Of a stretch of DNA of 64,000 nucleotides, positions 1 through 9,964 are shown piece by piece. A program made the translations under genes and the position numbers. Positions within the stretch are counted from its first letter, which is position 1. The number at the start of each line of letters is the position of its first letter. Source of the stretch: Saccopteryx bilineata (taxonomy: Eukaryota > Chordata > Mammalia > Chiroptera > Emballonuridae); the NCBI RefSeq assembly GCF_036850765.1, contig NC_089490.1:131654522-131718521 (forward strand). Direction: 5' to 3'. The notes beneath the pieces were generated by a model. The model ran no database searches, was not told the DNA's origin, and was given only the letters and a program-made list of their open reading frames with translations.

Positions 1-573
1 GCCCAACCAGACAAGACGTGGCAGTCTGACTATATCTGTGTGTAACGTGCACCTCTGGGCATGACTGGGGCCCCATGTTCACATCTGTATCTATGGTCCA
101 GGTACACAGTAGGTGCTCCATGAATATATGTTCTAAATTGAGTAAGGGAGGTAGTGGCCACACAGGATTGCACTATATGCCATGAAATTGTTCCCTTAAA
201 AGGGGTTAAAATAAATTTTACACTCTATCTATTTCACTACAATGGAAAGAAATGCCAAAAAAATTGAATAAAGGAGATGGTGGTTGTACAACACTGGAAA
301 TGTACTAAATACCACCAAATTGTTCACTTAAACATGGTTAAAACGGTTAAGTTTCATATGCTATGTAGATTTTACTGCAAAACATTTTTTAATAAATGAG
401 GTGGTGGTTGCACGACAGGAATGTATCAAATATCACTGAATTTCCACTGTGAATGATTACATTTATAATGTGTGAATTTCACCTTAATTTTTGAAAAAGA
501 GAAAAGGAAAACACACTCAGCTAATAAGAAAATATTCTAATTGAAAGGAACGTGGTAGGTAAAGAAATGAGGA
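1..573 (+). repeat. LINE (L1-like) 3'-end fragments in near-tandem array
   Basis: Three successive units at roughly 165-255, 270-390 and 400-500 each carry the L1 3'-UTR style string of a gtggttg-like motif, an aatgtactaaat-like motif, a cactaaattg-like motif, then TTAA-rich DNA. The units diverge from one another. Positions 1-160 show no recognisable feature. I cannot tell from sequence alone whether this is local tandem duplication or repeated insertion. Confidence 0.5.
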
Positions 574-908
574 GCCTGACCAGGTGGTGGTGCAGTGAAT
601 AGAGCGTTGGACTGGGATGTGGAGGACCCAGGTTCAAAACCTCAAGGTCACCAGCTTGAGAATGGGCTCATCTGGTTTGAACAAAGCTCACCAGCTTGGA
701 CCCAAGGTCGCTGCCTCGAGCAAGGGGTTACTCAGTCTGCTGAAGGCCCACAGTCAAGGCACATATGAGAAAGCAATCAATGAACAACTAAGGTGTCACA
801 ACAAAAAACTGATGATTGATGCTTCTCATCTCTCTCTCTGTTTCTGTCTGTCTGTCCCTATCTATCCCTCTCTCTGATTCTCTCTCTGTCTCTGTAAAAA
901 AAAAAAAA
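574..908 (+). mobile_element. SINE type B, full length
   Basis: The head GCCTGACCAGGTGGTGGTGC with a tRNA-like A box is followed by the B-box-like GGTTCAAAACC, the body element CAAGGCACATATGAGAAAGC and a pyrimidine-rich end (tctctctg repeats) before a poly(A) tract. Confidence 0.9.

Positions 909-964
<56 letters not shown>
909..964. repeat. (GAAA)n microsatellite
   Basis: About thirteen nearly perfect gaaa units grow directly out of the poly(A) tail of the preceding SINE, a common origin for such repeats. Confidence 0.95.
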
Positions 965-1008
965 GAGTTGATGAACAAAGTATCAGTTTAGAACAAAAAA
1001 TGAATGCA

Positions 1009-1437
1009 GCCCTGGCCGGTTGGCTCAGTGGTAGAGCGTCGGCCTGGCGTGCAGAAGTCCCGGGTTCGATTCCCGGCCAGGGCACACAGGAGAAGCGCCC
1101 ATCTGCTTCTCCACCCCTTCCCCTCTCCTTCCTCTCAGTCTCTCTCTTCCCCTCCCGCAGCGAGGCTCCATTGGAGCAAAGATGGCCCGGGCGCTGGGGA
1201 TGGCTCCTTGGCCTCTGCCCCAGGCGCTAGAGTGGCTCTGGTCGCGTCAGAGCGACGCCCCAGAGGGGCAGAGCATCGCCCGCTGGTGGCCAGAGCGTCG
1301 CCCCCTGGTGGGCGTGCCGGGTGGATCCCTGTCGGGCACATGTGGGAGTCTGTATGACTGTCTATCCCCATTTCCAGCTTCAGAAAAATACAAAAAAAAC
1401 CAAAAACAAAAACAAATGCATCAAGCAAGAAAAAAAA
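1009..1437 (+). mobile_element. SINE type A, full length
   Basis: The tRNA-like head has a seven-base acceptor-type stem (GCCCTGG pairing with CCAGGGC), an A box and the B box GGTTCGATTCC. The body ends in CTTCAGAAAAATAC and an A-rich tail. Confidence 0.93.
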
Positions 1438-1443
1438 AAAGAA

Positions 1444-1715
1444 GCCTGACTAGGCAGTGGCGTAGTGGATAGAGCGTCAGACTGCGACATGGAGGACCCA
1501 GGTTTGAAACCCCAAGGTCACCAACTTGAGCCCAAAGTTGCTGGCTTGAGCAAGGGGTCACTCAGTCTGCTGTAGCCCCCTGGTCAAGGCACATATGAGA
1601 AAACCATCAATGAACAACTAAGGTGTCACAATGAACAATTGATGTTTCGATGTTTCTCATCTCTCTCCCTTCCTGTCTGTCTGTCCCTATCTGTCTCTCT
1701 GTCTCTGTCACAAAG
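1444..1715 (+). mobile_element. SINE type B
   Basis: The head GCCTGACTAGGCAGTGG, the element CAAGGCACATATGAGAAA and the ctgtctgtctgtccc tract are all present. The copy lacks some central sequence of longer type B copies. Confidence 0.88.
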
Positions 1716-1739
1716 AAAGGGGGGAAAATGAATGAATTA

Positions 1740-2590
1740 ATTAAAGGCCCATACAAACATATCTACATGAATGATCACAGCAGTGTTATCTATAATTGCA
1801 AAAAATGGGAACAGCCCAAATGTCCATCAGCTCAATGGAGGGATAAACACAACGTGGTCTATTCATATGCCTTGAAATACAATATGATCATGAAGAAAAG
1901 CGAAGCACTGACAGACACTTGCTTTCAGCAACCCTGAAAAGATTATGCTGGCCCTGGCCAGTTGGCTCAGCAATAGAGCATATGCCCAGCATGTGGGTGT
2001 CCTGGGTTCAATTCCTAGTCAGGTCACACAGGAGAAGCAACCATCTGCTTCTCCATCCCTCCCCCTTTTGCTTCTCTCTCTATCTCTTCCCCTCCTGCAA
2101 CCATGGCTCAATTGGAGTAAGTTAGCCCCAGGTGCTGAGGATGGCTCCATGGCCTCCACCTCAGGCACTAAGAAGTGATCAGTTGCTGAGCAATGGAGCA
2201 ATGCTCTAGATGGGCAGAGTATAATCCCCTAGTGGGCTTGCCGGGTAGATCCCAATCAGGGCACATGTGGGAGTCTGTCTCTCTACCTCCCTTCCTTTCA
2301 CTGAATAAAAAAAAAAAAGAAAGAAAAAAAACACACGATGCTGAGTGACAGGAGTGAGACACAAACGCCCGGAATAGGTACGTCCACAGAGAGAGAAAGT
2401 GGATTAGCTAGGTATTGAGGGCTGGGACAGGGAGCTAGGATTCTGGGATACCTACTGATGGAAATGAGATGATGAAAATGTAAACTCAGAGGACAGTGAT
2501 GCTCGTGTAGCTCTGTGACTGTACCAAACATCATTGAATTGTATACTTTAAATGGCTACTTTTACAGTATGGAGATGATGTTATCAGTAA
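1740..2590 (+). mobile_element. Old L1 3'-end fragment split by a SINE
   Basis: The left part (1740-1945) has the typical L1 3' text cccaaatgtccatcagct and a gtggtctattcatat-like stretch. The right part (about 2340-2590) resumes at a duplicated gatgctg and ends with cattgaattgtatacttta. The type A SINE at 1951 separates them. Confidence 0.6.
1951..2336 (+). mobile_element. SINE type A, diverged
   Basis: The head GCCCTGGCCAGTTGGCTCAG and body are recognisable but carry many substitutions compared with other type A copies. A short duplication (gattatgctg before, gatgctg after) may be the TSD. Confidence 0.85.
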
Positions 2591-2791
2591 GGACACTAAA
2601 AAGGTGGGGTTTTTTTTCAGTGAATATAAGAATGATGAATGAATACAGAGAGACTCCTTTCTGGTGAAGGGGACTTTAAAACTGGTCTCCTTGAGACTGA
2701 TGGGGGTCCCAGGGACATCTACAAACTGTATTTGCCAGAGGTTGGTTGGCACCCACATCCCCACAGGGAGCCTGACGGTGAAGCACTCTCT

Positions 2792-3108
2792 CTTTTTTTG
2801 TGTGTGTGACAGAGACAGAAAAAGGGAAAGATAGAGACAGACAGACAGGAAGGGAGAGAGATGAGAAGCATCAATTCTTTGTTGTGGCACCTTAGTTGTT
2901 CATTGATGGCTTTCTCATAGATGCCTTGACCAGGGAGCTACAGCAGACCGAGTGACCCCTTGCTCAAGCCAGGGACCTTGGGCTCAAGCTGGTGAGCCTT
3001 GCTCAAACCAGATGAGTCCACACTCAAGCCGGGGACCTCAGGGTTTCAAACCTGGTTCCTCTGAGTCCCAGTTTGACTCTATCTACTGCACCACTGCTGG
3101 TCAGGCTA
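2792..3108 (-). mobile_element. SINE type B, antisense, with TSD
   Basis: The reverse complement of the type B body runs from the purine-rich gacagagacag end to the head at GGTCAGGC. The 11-bp direct repeat aagcactctct at 2781-2791 and 3109-3119 is the target-site duplication. Confidence 0.92.
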
Positions 3109-3370
3109 AAGCACTCTCTACTGTCCTGATTCCACATCTATCAGCTGGACTCTGGGGCCATCATGGCACAAGAGAGAGAGGCTGTGCTAGGGTCAGACAG
3201 TCCTTCCTGGAATTCATGAAATGAGTTCAAATAGGGGATAAAGATGTGAGTTAAGAGTGGATAGAGCACAGAAAGGCTCTCAAGCAGGCTGGCTGGGTTC
3301 AGAAGTGAGCAGAGGATCCACTGGAAGGAGGGAAGTGGGTGATGCAACAGGAATAAATATGCAACATGGT

Positions 3371-3458
3371 GTCTACGGCCATACCACCCTGAACGCGCCC
3401 GATCTCGTCTGATCTCGGAAGCTAAGCAGGGTCGGGCCTGGTTAGTACTTGGATGGGA
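3371..3458 (+). pseudogene. 5S rRNA retropseudogene, 3'-truncated
   Basis: The first 87-88 bases of 5S rRNA (starting GTCTACGGCC, including the box A/IE/C internal promoter region through TTAGTACTTGGATGGGA) are essentially perfect. The last third of the gene is absent. A perfect 15-bp direct repeat, aaatatgcaacatgg, flanks it at 3355-3369 and 3458-3472, as expected for L1-mediated insertion, but there is no A tail. It lies in an intron of the fibrillin pseudogene and is not a functional 5S gene. Confidence 0.95.
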
Positions 3459-3533
3459 AATATGCAACATGGCTCTAAAAGGCAGCTTTTGAGTCCCAGA
3501 AGCCCCCTACCCATCTGCCTGCTCTCAACTCAA

Positions 3534-3658
3534 CCGCACAGTTCTTGCCATCAGAGCTGAGCTCAAAGCCTACATTGCAGATGCACTGGAAGGTGCCTTC
3601 TGTGTTGAGGCAGTGGCTGTGGTGACAGAGGCCACGCTGACAATGCATTCATCCACAT
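3534..3658 (-). pseudogene. FBN3: FBN3 remnant exon: cbEGF4 with 1-base deletion
   Basis: The exon starts DVDECIVS and, after a 1-base loss near 3635, continues in the next frame as [17 protein letters not shown] and [15 protein letters not shown]. Its length of 125 bp fits 126 minus one. Unshifted reading meets TAG. The donor reads TTGAGT where GTGAGT is expected (3528-3533). Confidence 0.87.
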
Positions 3659-3781
3659 CTGGGGGGAGATAGGCAGGCAGTCAGCAGGCAGCCCCCTCAA
3701 ATAAATTCAGGCCACAGATGCAGGCTACACCTGGCTAGCCCCACCTCCCCATTGCCTCCACTTGCAAATGGACAATTATAC

Positions 3782-3901
3782 CCATGCATGCTTGTCTGGT
3801 GAGTGTGGCCTTGAAGTCCTCATGGCACCGGCAGTGATAGGAGCCAAGGGTGTTGCTGCAGTCTCCACAGCGGCAAGGGGTGCTGGAACATTCGTCCACG
3901 T
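3782..3901 (-). pseudogene. FBN3: FBN3 remnant exon: cbEGF3, frame intact
   Basis: The 120-bp exon with acceptor tgcccacag encodes [15 protein letters not shown], then [15 protein letters not shown] and [10 protein letters not shown]: a full cbEGF with DVDEC and six cysteines. The donor GTATAA keeps GT but is otherwise weak. Confidence 0.9.
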
Positions 3902-3969
3902 CTGTGGGCAGAGGACCCTGAATCCCAGACAGACAGGGTGCACCCCAACCCAAGCCTGCCTTGGCTCAC

Positions 3970-4099
3970 CAGTGCACTCCCCTTGAATGTCCTGTGTGTA
4001 GCCCACATTACACTCGCAGAGGTAGCTGAAAGGGGTGGGCAGGCAGCAGATATTGAGATACAAGTTGGTGAAATGTTGTCTGGTTCAGAGTGGCTGTGC
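3970..4099 (-). pseudogene. FBN3: FBN3 remnant exon: EGF4 with internal deletion
   Basis: The exon has good acceptor (cactgcag) and donor (gtgagc). It begins in one frame with TATLNQT and continues in another with HFTNLYLNICCLPTPFSYL, then CECNVGYTQDIQGEC. Its 130 bp against an expected 144 fit a 14-base deletion that removed the first Cys segment and shifted the frame; the original frame then runs into TAA. A further conserved Cys is Tyr (TNLY). Confidence 0.87.
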
Positions 4100-4391
4100 C
4101 TGCAGTGGAGACAATAAATACTTGAGCAATGGCTGGTTCTTCTACCTGAGTCTGGGCCTTGCCTCTGGGTTCAAACACCTAGTCTGAGGCTAAGAATCCT
4201 CTACGGCCAGACTCTACCACTTCAGCCCAGAGTCCTAGATTCAGAACCACTGATTTCGAGATCCAGATCTCAAATCTTCCCCACTCCCAGCCCACTGTCA
4301 GTATATCCCTACTGCCCAGGCCAGCAGCCTAAGCCGAAGCCCCAACTGTCTCCCCGAGGCCTGGACCCTCTTCCCAAGTCCCAGGCCTTAG

Positions 4392-4551
4392 CGATGTTGG
4401 CATCATCTAAGCCCAGGCTGGGAACCCCACGCTTGCTGGGGCTGTGAGGGCTTTGCTGTGCCAGCCCAAGGCCAGGACTCACGCCGACACTGGATCTAAA
4501 GCCAGGGAGGCCAGGGAAGGGGCTAAGGTAGGAAGGCAGCAACAGGAGGTC
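4392..4551 (-). pseudogene. FBN3: FBN3 remnant exon: Pro/Gly-rich segment
   Basis: The 160-bp exon after acceptor gtggttag is open: LLLLPSYLSPFPGLPGF, then SPGLGLAQQSPHSPSKRG and VPSLGLDDANI. Fibrillins carry a paralogue-specific low-complexity segment here, and this one matches the type expected for FBN3. The donor reads CTAAGG rather than GTAAGG (plus strand 4386-4391), losing the invariant G at +1. Confidence 0.82.
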
Positions 4552-4634
4552 CTAACCACACAGTCACCGGAACTCATCTGCAAGGAAGCAGGCTTTGAGG
4601 CCGGAGGTCTGGGGCACAGGAGGGTGGGAGGCAG

Positions 4635-4807
4635 CCCCCAGGCTATTCACCAGAGCCCCAAGAAGTACAGAGCTCGGGCAAGACCTGGGTCAGCTGCCCA
4701 GCACCTGCCCTTGCTGCAGCAGCACTGCCTGTGAGTGTGGTGGCCAGTGAGGTTTCTGGCACAGCAGCCCACAGTTAGAACTGAGAAGCAAGTGCCAAGC
4801 CAGTGAT
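4635..4807 (-). pseudogene. FBN3: FBN3 remnant exon: TB1 (8-Cys) domain
   Basis: After an AG acceptor (catcgtag) the frame reads HWLGTCFSVLTVGCCARNL, then TGHHTHRQCCCSKGRCWAAD. The triple-Cys motif is diagnostic of TGF-beta-binding-protein-like domains. After Ala-Asp the spacing no longer fits the family (a small net insertion near 4690 shifts frame relative to the expected ELC) and the open frame ends at TGA; the alternative frame meets TAG a few codons later. The 3' exon border is not clear. Confidence 0.8.
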
Positions 4808-4837
4808 CTACGATGGGAGTGGGAAGACCAGTTCCCA

Positions 4838-5010
4838 TACCTTGATTCAAATCCCAGCTCTACCAGCACTGACTATAAGACAGGTCTCCTTGCCTCTCTG
4901 TGCATCAGTTTCCCCATCCACAGAATGGAGATGTTCAGAGTACCCACCTCACCTCGGAATAGTATTGTTCAAATGAAAAGTAAAGCATGGTGAATCTGGC
5001 ATGTAGCCAA
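4838..5010 (+). repeat. MIR-like ancient SINE
   Basis: The order of motifs ttgattcaaatcccagctct, ctctgtgcatcagtttcccc and cacagaatggagat follows the MIR consensus in plus orientation. It lies in a fibrillin intron. The following bases to 5455 show nothing recognisable. Confidence 0.8.
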
Positions 5011-5455
5011 TCTTCACTAAGTGAGGATCTAATTACCAAGATTTCCACATTATCCCAGGAAGGTCATTTTGGGCTCATGCCAAGCAAAAGCATCCCAACA
5101 CCTAAAGCCCTGATAGTAAGCTCCCCATTGCTGTGTATCCAAACACACTTGGTGGGGGCGATCCACCACAATGGGAGGTCAGGCTGGACTTTCAAGCAGG
5201 AATGCTGGGATCCATAGCTGTGCATCCCCACCTGACAGCCCTCGGCATTCCTGGGAAACCCGAGAGGCTATGACTATGAGGACGGTCCCAAGGAGAAACT
5301 GAGGCAGAGGCTCACTCAGGGATGAGAGTCACAACATCTGATGCTCTTCCACTATGCCCTCAAGTCTGACGGCTTTACTTAGTGATTGGATTTCTTGAGG
5401 TGCCCCAGACCTACGACTCACAGAGAATATTTTGAGGTTTAAAAACTCACAAATC

Positions 5456-5648
5456 ACCTGACCTGTAGTGGTGCAGTGGATAGAGCGTTGATCTGGTATG
5501 CTGAGGTCACTGATTAAAACCCTGGGCTTGCCTGGTCAAGGCACATACAACAAGCAATCAATTCACAACTAAAGTGAAACAACTACAAGTTGATGCTTCT
5601 CGCTCCCTCTCAATCTCTCTCTCTCTAAGATCAATTTAAAAAAAAACC
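5456..5648 (+). mobile_element. SINE, type C-like, older
   Basis: The head CCTGACCTGTAGTGGTGC, the core CCTGGGCTTGCCTGGTCAAG and a pyrimidine tract before the A-rich end identify it. Near-identical aaaactcaca and aaacctcaca flank it. Confidence 0.82.
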
Positions 5649-5654
5649 TCACAG

Positions 5655-6045
5655 GCCCTGGCTGGTTGGCTTAGCAGTAGAGTGTTGGCCCAGAGTGTGG
5701 AAGTCCCGGGTTTGATTCCTGTTCAGGGCACACAGGAGAAGCACCCATCTGCTTCTCCACCCTTCCCTCTCTCCTTCCTCTTTGTCTCTCTCTTCCCCTC
5801 CTGCAGCCAAGGCTCCATTGGAGCAAAGTTGGCCTGGGCACTGAGGATGGCTCCATGGTCTCCACCTCAGGCGCTAGAATGGCTCCAGCCACAATGGAGC
5901 AACGCCCCAGATGGGCAGAGCATCGCCCCCTAGGGGCATGCCGGGTGGACCCCGGTCGGGTGCATGCGGAAGTCTGTCTGACAGCCTCCCTGCTTCTAAC
6001 TTCAGAAAAATATCCAAAAAAACCCACAAAACAAAAAACCCACAA
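5655..6045 (+). mobile_element. SINE type A
   Basis: The head GCCCTGGCTGGTTGGCTTAG, body and CTTCAGAAAAATAT end are present. It begins about 6 bases after the previous SINE tail. Confidence 0.9.
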
Positions 6046-7714
6046 ATCTTGGGTGGTGGCCCACAGTGGAGAAACCCCTCCCAATAGCTGGAAGGGCCCC
6101 TGACCTGCCTTAAGTTGAGAAAACAGGCAATCTTTCCAACCCTCACCATACCCCACACACCTGGGGACCCCCCAGGGGCAGTGTGGGGTGGGAGCTCTGT
6201 ACTCAGCACATTCCCAGACCCTCAAAGGGGGCTGGGCTTGCCCAGACAGGACAGGTCAACAGAGTCATTCCAGGTTACACAGTTGCTAAAGAAGAAGGGG
6301 GGATGGGAACCCAGATCCCTGACCCCCAGAGACTCTGAACAAGCAGCTGCCACTCAAGTAGGGAAGACAGAGAGAGAACATAAGAATTTTAATAAAGATG
6401 CTGCTCATTAAGCTCCCACTGTGATCAAACCCTGCTAAGCAATCACAGCCCCAACTTAACTGCTCTCTTGTCTCTGGAAATGTATACTGAGTGAACTACA
6501 TCCAGTCCTGGGTAAATCACTCCACAATTTGTATTTCATCCTCTACACCACTCCATGTGGTAAGTACTGCCATTATGTAGGCAGTACAGGAGAAGGAAGT
6601 TGAGGCACAGAGAGGTTGGGGCACAGAGAGGTTAAGTCACTTGCCCACAGTCACAAAATTTGTGAGCACCTCAGGTGGCAATTGGAACCCAGAACTGAAC
6701 CCCAAGCCCATGTTCAGAGGCAATATGACCTTGGTTGAAATCTAGGTTCTGCTGTTTGATAGCAGGGAGAGGCCCCCAAGTCCCAGGGATGCACCCCAAT
6801 GTCCCTTTGATGCCAGCCACGATGGTCCCCAAAGGAGGAACAGAAGATGTGAGGCTGGACACAGCACACTCACAGAACTCCAATCACAATATTTCCTGCC
6901 CAACCCAGCAGAGGTCCAGCCAGAGGGGCCCAGGGATGCTGAGGAACTGCTAAACCCTCCCCTCCTCCCCAAACCAGGACTCTGCCCATTCCCCGCTACA
7001 AATTGTCCATAGTCCTGGCCTGCTCTGTTGGCCACCAGCAGCTTCTAAGGTATAATGATCAGCTCATCAAGAGAGCAGGACAGAGCGAGAGGCTAAGGGC
7101 CTCCCCTGCCCCAGCCAGGCTGGGTGTGGAGAAGCACAGGAGGGTGGGCATCCAGGGGGATGCAAGGCCCACAGGACCCCACCCTGGCTGCAAGGTCTGG
7201 AGAGCTGGGTGTTGACCATTGTGTGCTCTGGATTTGTTGACTCGAGCAAACCCCTCTCTGGACCTCAGTTTTCCTGTCTCAAGGAGCAAGTAGGGGAAGA
7301 TGGGATGCTCTTTACTGGGAGTGGAAAGGGGGACACAGAAGGTCAGAGAGGTGGATGGGCAGGAGGGTGAACAGATGGAGGTCAGAGGACCAGTGGGGCA
7401 TGGAGATGAAAGCTAGAGGGTCAGAGGAACACTGGGGAATGGGCGAGTGAAGAGGACCAGACAGGGGACCAGAGAGCTCAAAGGCATAGAGATAGAGGGC
7501 CAAAGGGACTTGCTGACTAAGGCCCAAAGAGCAAAAAGCCTAAAGGGGAGGGAGCTAGAGTGCCAGAGGGGATGGAATCCAGGGTCCAAAAAAGATAGGA
7601 AGTAGAGATTGGAGAGAAGGTTAGAGGAGTCCGAGGGCCAGAGTATTATAGAGAGCAAGAGGCTTGTCTCCTACTTTCCTTGTGCCCCTGCAGACCACTC
7701 AGGCCCTGACTCAC
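6046..7714. other. FBN3 intron, mostly unassigned, with antisense MIR
   Basis: The stretch is intronic relative to the fibrillin exons. Around 6530-6725 the motifs gaggcacagagaggttaagt and cacttgcccacagtcac identify a minus-strand MIR with a short internal duplication of cacagagaggtt. No exon or other repeat was recognised elsewhere; 7310-7650 is purine-rich. Confidence 0.7.
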
Positions 7715-7840
7715 CCAGACAATGAGTGCCACCCAGGCTGCTGACAAAGCCATTGGGACAGGTGCACATATAGCTCCCGGCTGTGTTGGTGCAGTCTCCC
7801 CCAGAACAGAGGCCTGGCAGGCTGAGACACTCATTCACAT
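7715..7840 (-). pseudogene. FBN3: FBN3 remnant exon: cbEGF2, frame intact
   Basis: This exon is exactly 126 bp with AG acceptor and a strong gtgagt donor. It encodes [17 protein letters not shown], then [15 protein letters not shown] and [10 protein letters not shown], a complete cbEGF module with all six cysteines and the calcium-binding N-terminal consensus. Only 10 bases upstream of the exon, a 330-bp hAT element has separated the AG from its former polypyrimidine tract and branch-point region. Confidence 0.9.
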
Positions 7841-7850
7841 CTGTGTAGAC

Positions 7851-8180
7851 CAGGGGTCCCCAAACTTTTTACACAGGGGCCAGTTCACTGTCACTCAGAC
7901 CATTGGAGGGCCGGACTATAAAAAAAACTACGAACAAATCCCTATGCACACTGCACATATCTTATTTTAAAGTAAAAAAACAAAACGGGAACAAATACAA
8001 TATTTAAAATAAAGAAAAAGTAAATTTAAATCAACAAACTGACCAGTATTTCAATGGGAACTATGCTTCTCTCACTGACCACCAATGAAAGAGGTGCCCC
8101 TTCCGGAAGTGCGGTGGGGGCCGGATAAATGGCCTCAGGGGGCCGCATGCGGCCCGCGGGCCATAGTTTGGGGACCCCTG
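7851..8180 (-). mobile_element. Non-autonomous hAT element (330 bp), copy 1
   Basis: The ends CAGGGGTCCCCAAACTTT and CAAACTATGG-type inverted repeat (tttggggacccctg at the right) are hAT-like. A perfect 8-bp TSD, gtgtagac, lies at 7843-7850 and 8181-8188. It has no coding capacity. It is in opposite orientation to an equal-length copy at 11410. Confidence 0.95.
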
Positions 8181-8290
8181 GTGTAGACAGTACACAGAGC
8201 TTGGCCCCCACCAACCCTAGGCTACCTCCTCCTCCCGGGGGAGCCCGAGTGGTCCGGAGGACAGTGGAGGCTCCCTTCCTCATCGCCCAC

Positions 8291-8414
8291 CTTCACACTT
8301 GGCACTGTTCTCACTGAGCTGGTGTCCAGTCAGGCAGTGACACTCATACGAGCCCACAGCACTGACACAGCTGCCCCTGGCACAGGTCCGGAGGAGCCTG
8401 GCACTCATCCATAT
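8291..8414 (-). pseudogene. FBN3: FBN3 remnant exon: cbEGF1
   Basis: The exon encodes DMDECQAPPDLCQG and, in another frame, SCVSAVGSYECHC followed by LTGHQLSENSAKCE: the calcium-binding EGF pattern DxDEC. The two halves are joined by a frameshift near 8373-8376; the length of 124 bp against an expected 126 indicates a 2-base loss. The acceptor dinucleotide reads TG instead of AG at 8415-8416, so splicing would also fail. The donor (gtgggc) is intact. Confidence 0.88.
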
Positions 8415-8521
8415 CAGTAAAGGATGAGAGGTCCAACAGAAGCAGGAATCAAGGCTGCAGGGTTCCCATTTAGCCCTGGCTCCCAAGCCCTCCTTCTGCA
8501 CTTGCTAACTGCTGTATCCAC

Positions 8522-8718
8522 CTTGGCAGGCCCCTGTATGGATGTTGGGGAGGAAGCCACGGCAGCAGGGGTGTGGCTATGCCAGGCAGAGCTCACATGG
8601 GAGGCCCCAGGCTCAGCCCACAGCGGCACAGCAGAGTGCCTTGGTGCAGATGAGGCCCGTCAAAGGACGCTGGCACCCTTCGGAACCTGCTTGGCCAAAG
8701 CAGGGCCCCATCGGTATT
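8522..8718 (-). pseudogene. FBN3: FBN3 remnant exon: hybrid domain 1
   Basis: The exon (acceptor tcccacag, donor gtggat) encodes GPCFGQAGSEGCQRPLTG, then LICTKALCCAAVG and, at the end, FLPNIHTGACQ, the fibrillin hybrid-domain pattern. It is 197 bp where 198 is expected: one C is missing in the run before the first Cys (about 8705), shifting the frame. In the ancestral frame two further stops occur: TGA in place of the Arg after AAVG (complement at 8613-8615) and TAG in place of the Gln in the CPAQPHPC region (complement at 8577-8579). Confidence 0.9.
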
Positions 8719-9964
8719 CTGTGGGACATAAGTGTTGGCAGCTGACCTCAGGCTGCCCCCAGCCTCCTGCAACCCCATCCTTATAGCCCCAGCTCAGGCT
8801 TCTACCTTTTTCACCTGGACCACTACAGCGGCCAGCTTCCCAGCATCAACATACTTGGCTTTTTCCTGACTACATCTTTAATCACACTGTTCCCTTTCCT
8901 TACCTGATGAACTACTACTCCCCCCTGAAAACCTTTCTCCCCAAAGCTTCCCCCAACCAGCTTTCAAGAGAGAGGCCTGGACCTCCAAGCCCATAAAGCC
9001 AGGGATGTCTGGAGACCTCCAACACTCCCTCAGGCCCACCCTTCTCCCAGGTCTGGGTGGGGACCAATGGATGCCCAACTGAAGCACCTGTCCTGTCCCT
9101 GAGGACAGTTTGGCCTGCCAAATCTCTCAGACTGTGGGATGGTTCTTGAATCTGTCCAAACGCTCTGGACCCCCGACACCAAATCCCTGGCCCCTGCACC
9201 CAGGTAAAGGTAGTCCTATCACTCTCCCTGCCCACCATGCATGGGACTTCCTGGCTCTATCCTCCATATGGTTCCAATCAAGAGGCTAACACTGTATCAA
9301 GGGAAGCCCCTCCCAGAAAAAGGGGCCAAAGCTAGCCCTTCCAAGGCCCCGGTATGGAGGAGGCGTTTCACAGAGACCCCCGAGGATCCCGACTCCCTGA
9401 GCCAAAGCACTGTTCCCAGAATCTGATTCACCCAGAATCCTGTAACCCCTCTTGCCTTTGCTAGACACACAGCCTTGCTTCTCTTTGGGCCCTTCAAAGT
9501 CTATCACCCACCCCAGACCTCTCTTCTCTCTCCCTCCCTACTGAATACCAATTCCATTTCCAGTTCAATCCTGTTCCCAAAAACCCACCCTCGATCCCAG
9601 GTTACCCCCCAGCATCTCCAGCTTCTGAATCATTACTACACCCTTTCCAACTCAGCTTGGGTCACAGGTGTGCCTCCTCTCCCAGCAGCAACCCTCCGCA
9701 CCAGGGTCAGTCCCAGCGCCCTGCCCATCTTGGCCACACCGGGCACTCTGATGGCTCCTGCAGCCAAGAAATTCAGCCTGGGCATCCCCAAAGCAACCTC
9801 TCCTGTGAGCTCCATTTTTAATCTATGTTCTTAAATTGCCCTTCTTTCTCTTCCCCCAGGTCCCCAACCATCACTCAGCTGAATAGCCTTCCCTCACCCT
9901 CCCCAATTTTCAGATCAAATGTGAGATCTCAAACAGTTTGCCTCCATCCCGCCTCTCACCCCCG
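8719..9964. other. FBN3 intron, no feature recognised
   Basis: This C-rich, unique-looking sequence between the hybrid-domain and EGF3 remnants holds no exon, RNA gene or repeat that I can identify. Confidence 0.6.

Noticed and set aside
3120..3350. Possible further fibrillin exon downstream of cbEGF4
   Set aside because: No DxDEC-type coding or Cys spacing was found on the minus strand.
3371..3458. Functional 5S rRNA gene
   Set aside because: The 3' third is missing and TSDs show it is a retroposed fragment.
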